NCBI GenBank assembly: GCA_029961685.1 | Contig: JARWKL010000008.1 | Location: forward strand, 24,935,119-24,999,118 | Length of the DNA: 64,000 nucleotides | Origin: Aristolochia californica | Taxonomy: Eukaryota > Streptophyta > Magnoliopsida > Piperales > Aristolochiaceae | Direction of reading: 5' to 3' | Part shown: one piece after another, positions 55,098-64,000 of the stretch | Layout: each line of letters starts with the position of its first letter | How positions within the stretch are numbered: the stretch's first letter is position 1 | The notes under the pieces: generated by a model | The model's input: only the letters and a program-made list of their open reading frames with translations | Told to the model about the DNA's origin: nothing | The model's database searches: none | Translations under genes and position numbers: made by a program

Positions 55098-55597
55098 GTT
55101 AATGTGAGGTTGGAGATTTACTAGAGCCAAACAACCAACCCATTCTTTGCCTATCCTTAAAAATCACATATACTTTTTTGAATTATCTCTCTCAGCATTT
55201 GTGCATTTCCGTTTTGGATGTTCAAATTTTTTTTCAGATCCAAACTTGAGTTTTCACTCGCCCATTTTTCTCGTAAACATAAAAGATATAAGGCAAATAG
55301 ATCACAACAAAATGAAAATTTTAGAGTTTATGTATGCAAAAAAATTTAAAAACTATAATAAATGTAAGTGAAGAAAATTATTTCATGCACTCAAACTGAA
55401 ATCCAAAGTTTTGTGCTCCATGTTTGGGAAATTCCACTAGTCCAACCCCTAATAGCTCTGTGGAATTTTATAGGAAAGAGACTTGTAACTAATCCAAACA
55501 TGTTTTAAATGTGGTGGATATGCATGCCAGAAACATGTTGAGGATGCAAGTGACCTAAGGATCCTAAAATTTCGAGTAGATAAAATTAAATTCTGAA

Positions 55598-56452
55598 GTT
55601 AACGTGTGGTTGGATATTTACCCGAGACAAACAACCCACTCTTTGCCTATCCTTAAAAATGATAGATACTGTTTTGAAATATCCCTCTCAGCATTTGAGC
55701 ATTTCCATTTTGGATGTTATAAGTTTTTTTTCTGATCCAAACTTGAGTTTTCACTCTCCCATTTTTGTCGTAAAAAAAAAAGATATAAGGCAAATAGATC
55801 ACGACAAAATTAAAATTTTAGAGTTCATGTATGCAAAAAAAAATTAAAACTATAATAATTGTAAGTGAAGAAAATTATATTGATGCACTAAAAATGAACT
55901 CGAAAGTTTTTTTATCCATGTTTTTTTATCCATGTTTGGGAAATTTCTCAACATTTAAGATATACAACCCCTAATAGCATAGTGGAATTTTATAGGAAAG
56001 AGACTTCTAACTGATCCTTACAAGTTTTAAATGTGGTGAATATGCATGCCAGAAACATGTTGAGGATGCAAGTGACCTAATGACCTAATGGCCTAATGCC
56101 AGTTTTCACTCTCCCATTTATCTTGTAAACAAAAAAGATATAAGGCAAACAGAACGCAACAAAATAAAAATTTTAGAGTTCATGGATGCCAAGAAAATTG
56201 AAAACTATAGTACATGGAAGTGAAGAAAATTAATTCACACACTAAATATGAACTGCAAGGTTTTATTATCCTTGTTTTGGAAATTCCACTAGTACAACCC
56301 CTAATAGCATGGTGGAATTTTATAGGAAAGAGATTTCTAACTAATCCTAACATGTTTTAAATGTGGTGGATATGCATGCCAGAAACATGTTGAGGATGCA
56401 AGTGACCTAATCATCCAAAAATTTCAAGGAGTAGAAAAAATTAAATGATCAA
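55598..56452. repeat. Scarred interval with local duplication, filler and deletion
   Basis: The spacing between phase marks is 855 bp. Two anomalies lie inside. At about 55905-55937 the text TTTTTTTATCCATG is written twice in a row and is followed by an unusual TCTCAACATTTAAGATA in place of the normal TTCCACTAG. At 56074-56099 the heptamer CCTAATG occurs three times with small changes and then joins directly to AGTTTTCACTCTCCC at 56100. About 167 bp that normally lies between these points, including a phase mark, is absent. Confidence 0.8.
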
Positions 56453-58720
56453 GTTAACGTGTGGTTGGATATTTACCAGAGCCAAACATCCCAGTTTTTG
56501 CCTTTCCTTAAAAATCACAGATACTTTTTGGAATTATCTCTCTCGGCATTTGGGCATTTCCATTTTAGATGTTCAAATTTTTTTTAGATCCAAACTTGAG
56601 TTTTAACTCTTCCATTTTTCTCGCAAACAAAAAAGATATAAGGCAAATAGATCGCAACAAAATGAAAATTTTAGAGTTTATGTATGCAAAAAAATTTGAA
56701 AATTATAATAAATGTAAGAGAAGAAAATTATTTCATGCACTAAACAAGAACTCCGAAGTTTTTTTCTCCATGTTTGGGAAATTCCACTAGTCCAACCCCT
56801 AATAGCTTGGTGGAATTTTATAGGAAAGAGACTTCTAACTGATCCTAACATGTTTAAAATGTGGTGGATATGCGTGCCAGAAACATGTTGACGATGCAAA
56901 TGACCTTATGATCCAAAAATTTCAAGGAGTAGAAAAAATTAAATTCTCAAGTTAATGTGTGGTTGGATATCTACCAGAGCCAAACAACCCAGTTTTTGCC
57001 TTTCCTTAAAAATCACAGATACTTTTTGGAATTATCTCTCTCGGCATTTGAGCATTTCAATTTTTGATGTTCAAATTATTTTTCAGATCCAAACTTGAGT
57101 TTTCACTCTCCCATTTATCTTGTAAACAAAAAAGATATAAGGCAAATAGAACGCAACAAAATAAAAATTTTAGAGTTCATGGATGCCAAAAAAATTGAAA
57201 ACTATAGTACATGGAAGTGAAGAAAATTAATTCACACACTAAATATGAACTGCAACGTTTTGTTATCTTTGTTTTGGAAATTCCACTAGTACAACCCCTA
57301 ATAGCATGGTGGAATTTTATAGGAAAGAGACTTCTAACTAATCCTAACATGTTTTAAATGCGGAGGATATGCATGCCAAAAACATGTTGATGATGCAAAT
57401 GACCTTATGATCCAAAAATTTCAAGGAGTAGAAAAAATTAAATTCTCAAGTTAACGTGTGGTTGGATATCTACCAGAGCCAAACAACCCAGTTTTTGCCT
57501 TTCCTTAAAAATCACAGATACTTTTTGGAATTATCTCTCTCGGCATTTGTGCATTTCGATTTTAGATGTTCAAATTATTTTTTAGATCCAAAGTTGAGTT
57601 TTAACTCCTCCATTTTTCTTGCAAACAGAAAAGATATAAGGCAAATAGATCGCAACAAAATGAAAATTTTAGAGTTTATGTATGCAAAAAAATTTGAAAA
57701 CTATAATAAATGTAAGAGAAAAAAATTATTTCATGCACTAAACAAGAACTCAGAAGTTTTTTTCTCCATGTTTGGGAAATTCCACTAGTCCAACCCCTAA
57801 TAGCTTGGTGGAATTTTATAGGAAATGGACTTCTAACTGATCCTAATATGTTTCAAATGTGGTGGATATGCGTGCCAGAAACATGTTGAAGATGCAAGTG
57901 ACCTAATGATCCAAAAATTTCAAGGAGTTGAAAAAAGTAAATTCTCAGGTTAACGTGTGGTTGGATATTTACCAGAGCCAAACAACCCATTCTTTGCCTA
58001 TCCTTAAAAATCACTGATACTTTTTGGAATTAACTCTCTCAGCATTTGAGCATTTCAATTTTTGATGTTCAAATTTTTTTTCATATCCAAACTTGAGTTT
58101 TCACTCTCCCATTTATCTTGTAAACAAAAAAGATATAAGGCAAATAGAACGCAACAAAATAAAAATTTTAGAGTTCAAGGATGCCAAAAAAATTGAAAAC
58201 TATAGTACATGGAAGTGAAGAAAATTAATTCACACACTAAATATGAACTGCAAGGTTTTGTTATCCTTGTTTTGGAAATTCCACTAGTACAACCCCTAAT
58301 AGCATGGTGGAATTTTATAGGAAAGAGAGTTCTAGCTGATCCTAACATGTTTTAAATGTGGTGGATATGCATGCCAGAAACATGTTGAGTATGCAAGTGA
58401 CCTAATGATCCAAAAATTTCAAGGCGTAGGGAAAATTAAATTCTCAAGTTAACGTGTGGTTTGATATTTACCATAACCAAACAACCCACTCTTTGCCTAT
58501 CAATAGAAATCACAAATACTTTTTGGAATTATCTCTCTCAACATTTGAGAATTTCCATTTTGGAAGTAAAATTTTTTTATCAGATCCAAACTTGAGTTTT
58601 AACTCTTCCATTTTTCTCGCAAACAGAACATATATAAGGCAAATAGATCACAACAAAATGAAAATTTTAGAGTTTATGTACGCAAAAAAATTTGAAAACT
58701 ATAATAAATGTAAGTGAAGA
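56101..58720. repeat. Dimeric higher-order repeat, ~998 bp, about 2.5 copies
   Basis: Two alternating unit types repeat. Type X (56453, 57450, 58448) has TTTAACTCTTCC or TTTAACTCCTCC and GCAAACA. Type Y (56101 onward as a fragment, 56951, 57949) has CATTTATCTTGTAAAC, ATAGTACATGGAAG and AAGAAAATTAATTCACAC. X-to-X spacing is 997 and 998 bp, and Y-to-Y spacing is 998 bp. The first Y begins exactly at the scar at 56100, so the dimer expansion started at or next to that junction. Confidence 0.75.
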
Positions 58721-60935
58721 AAATTATATCATGCACTAAAAATGAACTCCAATGTTTTGTTCTCCATGTTTGGGAAATTCCACTAGTCCAACCCCTAATA
58801 ACTTGGAGGAATTTTATAGGAAAGAGACTTGTAACTAATCCTAAAATGTTTTAAATGTGGTGGATATGCATGCCAGAAACATGTTGGGATGCATGTGACC
58901 AAATGATCCAAAAATTTGATGGAGTAGAATAATGAAATTCTCAAGTTAATGTGTGGTTGGATATTTACCAATGCCAAACAACCCACTCTTTGCCTATTCT
59001 TAAAAATCACAGATACTTTTGGAATTATCTCTCTCAGCATTTGTGTATTTCAATTTATGATGTTCAATTTTTTTTTTTGATTCAAACTTGAGTTTTTCCT
59101 CTCCCATTTTTCTCTTAAACAAAAAAGATATAAGGCAAACAGATCACAAAAAAATGAAAATTTTGGGATTTATATATTGAAAAAAATTTATAAACTATAA
59201 CAAATGTAAGTGAAGAAAATTATTTCACGCACTAAAAATGAACTCCAAAGTTTAGTTATCCATGTTTGGGAAATTCCATTAGTGCAACCCCTAATAACTT
59301 GGTGGATTTTTATAGGAAAGAGACTTCTAACTAATCCTAACATGTTTAAAATGTGGTGGATATGCATGCCAGAAACAAGTTGAGGATGCTAGTGACCTAA
59401 TGATGCAAAAATTTCAAGGAGTAGAAAAAAGTAAATTCTCAAGTTAAAATGTGCTGGATTGTAACCAGAGCCAAACAACCCACTCTTTGCCTATCCTTAA
59501 AAATCATAGATACTTTTTGGAATTATCTGTCTCAGCATTTGAGCATTTCCATTTTGGATGTTAAAATTTTTTTTCAGATCCAAACTTGAGTTTTTACTCT
59601 CCTATTTTTCTTGTAAACAAAAAAGATATAAGGCAAATAGAACGCTTCAAAATGAAAACTTTAGAGTTCATTTATGCAAAAGAAATTGAAAATAATAATA
59701 CATGTGTGTGAAGAAAATTATCTCACGTACTAAAAATGAACTCCAAAGTTTTGTTATCCTTGTTTGGGAAATTCCACTAGTACAACCCCGAATAGCATGG
59801 TTGAGTTTTATAGCAAAGAGACTTCTAACTGATCCTAACATGTTTAAAATGTGGTGGATATGCATGCCAAAAACATGTTGAGGATGCAAGTGACCTAATG
59901 ATCCAAAAATTTTAAGGAGTAGAGAAAATTAAATTCTCAAGTTAACGTGTGGTTGGATATTTACCAGAGCCAAACAACCCACACTTTGCATATCCTTAAA
60001 AATCACAGATACTTTTTGGAATTATCTCTCTCAACATTTGAGCTTTTCCATTTTAGATGTACAAATTTTTTTCAGAAACAAACTAGAGTTTTCACTCTCC
60101 CATTTTTCTTGTAATCTAAAAAGTTATTAGGCAAATAGATCACAACAAAATAAAATTTTAGAGTTTATGGATGCAAAAAAAATTTAAAATTATAATAAAA
60201 GTAAGTGAAGAAAATTATTTCTTGCACAAAAAATGAACTCCAAAGTTTTGTTATCCATGTTTGGGAAATTCCTTTAGTACAATCCCCTATAGCTTGGTGG
60301 AATTTTATAGGAAAGAGACTTCTAACTGATAGTAACAGGTTTTAAATGTGGAGCATATGCATGCCAGAAACATGTTGAGGATGCAAGTGACCTAATGATC
60401 CGAAAATTGCAAGGAGTAGAGAAAATTAAATTCTCAAGTTAATGTGTGGTTGGATAATTACTAGAGCCAAACAACCCACACTTTACCTATCGTTAAAAAT
60501 CACAGATACTTTTTGGAATTATCTCAATCAGCATTTGTTCATTTCCATTTTGGATGTTCAATTTTTTTTTCAGATCCAAACTTGAGTTTTCACTCTCCCT
60601 TTTTCTCATAAACAAAAAATATATAAAGCAAATAGATCGCAACAAAATGAAAATTTTAGAGTTCATGTATTCAATAAAATTTGAAAACTATAATAAATGT
60701 TAGTGAAGAAAATTATTTCAGGCACTAAAAATGAACTCCGAAGTTTTGTCATCCATTTTTGGGAAATTCCACTAATACAACCCCTAATAGCTTGGTGGAA
60801 TTTTATAGGAAAGAGACTTCTAACTGATCCTCACATGTTTTAAATGTGGTGGATATGCATGCCAGAAACATGTTGAGGATGCAAGTGACCTAATAATCCA
60901 AAAATTTCAAGGAGTAGAATAAATTAAATTCTCAA

Positions 60936-62926
60936 GTTAATGTGAGGTTGGAATATACTAGAGCCAAACAACCCACTCTTTGCCTATCCTTAAAAATCAC
61001 AGATACTTTTTTGAATTATCTCTCTCAACATTTGTGCATTTCCATTTGTGATGTTCAAATTTTTTTTCCGATCCGAACATGAATTTTCACTCTCCCAAAT
61101 TTCTCGTAAACATAAAAGATATAAGGCAAATAGATCACAACAAAATGAAAATTTTAGAATTTATGTATGCAAAAAAAATTTAATATTATAATAAATGCAA
61201 GTGAAGAAAATTATTTCATGCAATCAAAATGAACTCCAAAGTTTTGTTCTCCATGTTTGGGAAGTTACACTAGTCCAACCCCTAATAGCTTGGAGGAATT
61301 TTATAGGAAAGAGACTTGTAACTGATCCTAACTTGTTTTAAATGTGGTGGATATGCATGCCAGAAACATGTTGAGGATGGAAGTGACCTAACGATCCCAA
61401 AATTTCGACTAGATTAAATTAAATTCTGAAGTTAGTGTGTGGTTGGATATTACCAGAGACAAACAACCCACTCTTAGCCTATCCCTAAAAATGACAGATA
61501 CTTTTTTGAATTATCTCTCTCAGCATTTGAGCATTTCCATTTTGGATGTTCAAATTGTTTTTCAGATCAAAAATTGAATTTTCACTCTCCCATTTTTGTC
61601 GTAAACAAAAAACATATAAGGCAAATTCATCACAACAAAATGAAAATTTTAGAGTTTAAGTATGCTAAAAAATTTGAAAACAATAATAAATGTAAGTGAA
61701 GAAAATTATTTGATGCACAAAACAAGAACTCCAAAGGTTTGTTCTCCATGTTTGGGAAATTCCACTAGTCCAACCCCTAATAGCTTAGTGGAATTTTATA
61801 GGAAAGACACATGTAACTAATCCTAACATGTTTAAAATGTGGTGGATATGCATACCAGAAACATGTTGAGGATGCAAGTGACCTACTGATCCAAAAATTT
61901 GAAGGAGTAGAAAAAAGTAAATTCTCAAGTTAACGTGTGGTTGGATATTTACTAGAGCCAAACAACCCACTCTTTGCCTATCCATAAAAATCACAGATAC
62001 TTTTTGGAATTATCTCTCTCAGCATTTTAGCATTTCAATTTTGGATGTTCAAATTTTTTTTTCAGATCCAAACTTGAGTTTTCGCTCTCCCTTTTTTCTT
62101 GTAAACAAAAAAGATATAAGGCAAATAGAACGCAACAAAATGAAAATTTTAGAGTTCACGTATTCCAAAAAAATTGAAAACTATAATACATGTAAGTGAA
62201 GAAAATTATTACACGCACTAAAAATAAACTCCAAAGGTTTGTTATTCTTGTTTGGGAAATTCCACTAGTACAACCCCTAATTGCATGGTGGAATTTTATA
62301 GGAAAGATACTTCTAACTGATCCTAACATGTTTTAAATGTGGTGGATATGCATGCCAGAAAAATGTTGAGGATGCAAGGGACCTAATCATCCCAAAATTT
62401 CAAGGAGTAGAGAAAATTAAATTCTCAAGTTAACGTGTGGTTGGATATGTACCAGATCCAAACAACCCACTCTTTGCCTATCCTTAAAAATCATAGATAC
62501 TTTTTGGAATTTTCTCTCTCAGCCTTTTAGCATTTCCATTTTGGATGTACAAATTTATTTTCAGATCCAAACTTGAGTTTTCACTCTTCCATGTTTCTAC
62601 TAAACAAAAAAATATAAGGCAAATAGATCGCAACAAAATGAAAATTTTAGAGTTCATGTATGCAATAAAATTTGAAAACTATAATAAATGTAAGTGAAGA
62701 AAATTATTTCACGCACTAAAAATGAACTCCAAAGTTTTGTCATCAATGTTTGGGTAATTCCACTAGTACAACCCCTAATAGCTTGGTGGAATTTTATAGG
62801 AAAGAGACTTTTAACTGATCCTAACAAGTTTTAAATGTGGTGGATATGCATGCCAGAAACATGTTGAGGATGCAAGTGACCTAATAATCCAAAAATTTCA
62901 AGGAGTAGAATAAATTAAATTCTCAA
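60936..62926. repeat. Four-unit block, copy 1 (1,991 bp)
   Basis: Units 60936, 61431, 61929, 62429 are repeated as 62927, 63423, 63922 and onward at spacings of 1991, 1992 and 1993 bp. Shared rare traits include GATCCGAACATGAATTTT, TTTAATATTATAATAAATGC, GGGAAGTTACACTAG, CAAATTCATCACAAC and CACATGTAACTAATCC. The antisense open frame at 61785-61994 has the same predicted translation as the one at 63778-63987, which shows near identity. The first two units also resemble 55098 and 55598 (spacing 5,838 and 5,833 bp). Confidence 0.82.
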
Positions 62927-64000
62927 GTTAATGTGAGGTTGGAGATTTACCAGAGCTAAACAACCCACTCTTTGCCTATCCTTAAAAATCACAGATACTT
63001 TTTTGAATTATCTCTCTCAACATTTGGGCATTTCCATTTATGATGTTCAAATTTGTTTTTCGATCCGAACATGAATTTTAAGTCTCCGATTTTTCTCCTA
63101 AACATAAAAGATATAAGGCAAATAGATCATAACAAAATGAAAATTTTAGAGTTTATGTATGCAAAAAAAATTTAATATTATAATAAATGCAAGTGAAGAA
63201 AATTATTTCATGCAATCAAAATGAACTTCAAAGTATTGTTCTCCATGTTTGGGAAGTTACACTAGTCCAACCCCTAATAGCTTAGAGGAATTTTATAGGA
63301 AAGAGACTTGTAACTGATCCTAACTTGTTTTAAATGTGGTGGATATGCATGCCAGAAACATGTTGAGGATGGAAGTGACCTAACGATCCCAAAATTTTGA
63401 GTAGATTAAATTAAATTATGAAGTTAGTGTGTGGTTGGATATTTACCAGAGACAAACAACCCACTCATAGCCTATCCCTAAAAATGACAGATACTTTTTT
63501 GAAATATATCTCTCATCATTTGAGCATTTCCATTTTGGATGTTCAAATTGTTTTTCAGATCAAAAATTGAATTTTCACTCTCCCATTTTTGTCGTAAACA
63601 AAAAACATATGAGGCAAATTCATCACAACAAAATGAAAATTTTAGAGTTTAAGTATGCTAAAAAATTTGAAAACAATAATAAATGTAAGTGAAGAAAATT
63701 ATTTGATGCACAAAACAAGAACTCCAAAGTTTTGTTCTCCATGTTTGGGAAATTCCACTAGTCCAACCCCTAATAGCTTAGTGGAATTTTATAGGAAAGA
63801 CACATGTAACTAATCCTAACATGTTTAAAATGTGGTGGATATGCATACCAGAAACATGTTGAGGATGCAAGTGACCTACTGATCCAAAAATTTGAAGGAG
63901 TAGAAAAAAGTAAATTCTCAAGTTAACGTGTGGTTGGATATTTACTAGAGCCAAACAACCCACTCTTTGCCTATCCATAAAAATCACAGATACTTTTTGG
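62927..64000. repeat. Four-unit block, copy 2 (cut by window end)
   Basis: Second copy of 60936-62926. The match continues to the last base of the window, so more of this block, and possibly further copies, lies to the right. Confidence 0.8.

Larger units (their letters stand above)
1..64000. repeat. Tandem satellite array, ~498 bp unit, about 128 copies
   Basis: The full window is a direct tandem repeat. A phase mark (GTTAAC or GTTAAT before GTGTGG, or a one-to-two-base variant) returns every 490-506 bp from 339 to 63922. The five exceptional intervals are 802 bp (2338-3140), 496 plus 182 bp (16600-16782), 476 bp (30247-30723) and 855 bp (55598-56453), and each has a visible deletion or insertion. 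Every unit carries the same landmarks in the same order: phase mark, CCAAACAACCCACTCTTTGC, a T8 tract, an A-rich stretch ending near AATAAATGTAAGTGAAG, AATAGCTTGGTGGAATTTTA, and GGATATGCATGCCAG. No segment longer than about 30 bp fails to match the unit. No coding gene, tRNA, rRNA or mobile element is visible. A pericentromeric, centromeric or other heterochromatic array in a eukaryote fits best; the exact location cannot be read from the sequence. Confidence 0.97.
33717..64000. repeat. Older or differently organised layer of the same satellite
   Basis: After T24 of block C the next unit (33717) is not T1, and the T1-T24 order does not return. The units still share the 498 bp frame and all landmarks. 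Marks: 33717, 34211, 34707, 35208, 35707, 36204, 36700, 37197, 37692, 38190, 38687, 39186, 39684, 40178, 40674, 41168, 41665, 42164, 42663, 43158, 43655, 44153, 44650, 45148, 45645, 46144, 46643, 47143, 47642, 48141, 48638, 49137, 49635, 50134, 50632, 51131, 51629, 52124, 52622, 53112, 53608, 54101, 54600, 55098, 55598, 56453, 56951, 57450, 57949, 58448, 58945, 59443, 59941, 60438, 60936, 61431, 61929, 62429, 62927, 63423, 63922. A subfamily with GAACGCAAC, GCCAAAAAAATTG and TACATGTAAG recurs (for example 36700, 37197, 50632, 51131, 52124, 62100) and is absent from the first half. Confidence 0.75.

Noticed and set aside
55238..55363. Annotating the splice-like segment as a true exon
   Set aside because: The motifs belong to the repeat consensus, there is no start-to-stop gene context, and no expression evidence can be read from DNA alone. 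Kept only as a low-interest finding.
1385..63987. About a hundred open frames of 60-117 codons on both strands as possible protein genes
   Set aside because: They recur at the same phases of a 498 bp tandem unit, are broken by stops or frameshifts in many sister units, overlap on opposite strands, and their predicted products look like low-complexity F, S, K, N and I-rich text with no domain I recognise.
1..64000. CRISPR-like regular spacing
   Set aside because: The whole ~498 bp period is repeated with no short repeat separated by unique spacers, so this is satellite DNA.
1..64000. CENP-B box in the unit
   Set aside because: No match to the core pattern TTCG...A..CGGG was seen. The unit has few CpG sites and none in that arrangement.
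1..64000. Transposable element origin, such as LTR internal repeats or a Helitron-carried satellite
   Set aside because: No terminal repeats, target-site duplications, primer-binding site or transposase/polymerase coding text were visible anywhere in the array.
1..64000. Telomeric or rDNA spacer repeat
   Set aside because: No TTTAGGG/TTAGGG-type short repeats and no rRNA gene sequence occur in the window.

Overview
The whole 64 kb window is one uninterrupted head-to-tail satellite DNA array. I see no real gene, RNA gene, transposable element, CRISPR array or unique sequence. The repeat unit is about 498 bp. Using the motif GTTAAC/GTTAAT followed by GTGTGG as a phase mark, I placed 128 marks by hand (first at 339, last at 63922). 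All but five mark-to-mark intervals are 490-506 bp. The unit is A+T-rich: four sequence lines counted by hand gave about 28% G+C. All units lie on the same strand. The open frames in the window recur at the same phase of many units and are products of the repeat, not genes.

The organism is a eukaryote with large satellite blocks. A plant is my best guess, because the CpG positions of the unit occur in CG, TG and CA forms, as expected from deamination of methylated CpG, and because long A+T-rich satellites are common at plant centromeres and in heterochromatin. I do not recognise the satellite family, so neither species nor chromosomal position can be fixed.

Layout. (1) 10615-33716 holds two adjacent copies of a very long higher-order repeat (HOR). 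Copy C (21759-33716, 11,958 bp) has 24 distinguishable unit types in order, which I call T1-T24. Copy B (10615-21758, 11,144 bp) has the same order with two single-unit losses and one extra tract of about 181 bp. (2) 1-10614 (block A) is built from the same types but is heavily rearranged: chimeric units, missing units, a five-unit tandem duplication and one out-of-register deletion. (3) At about 33.7 kb the 24-type HOR stops. From there to 64 kb lies a different layer of the same satellite. It carries older or shorter nested duplications: a ~12.43 kb spaced series, a six-unit block, a three-unit block, an approximately 998 bp dimer, and a four-unit ~1,992 bp block that runs off the window end.

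Nothing here acts as a set of cooperating genes. The interest lies in how the array evolves: in-register unequal exchange, microhomology junctions with templated filler, and a sharp boundary between a young HOR and an older layer. Two sequence-level signals recur in the units: a 9 bp dyad, and a T-tract/CAG plus GTAAGT pair that resembles splice sites.
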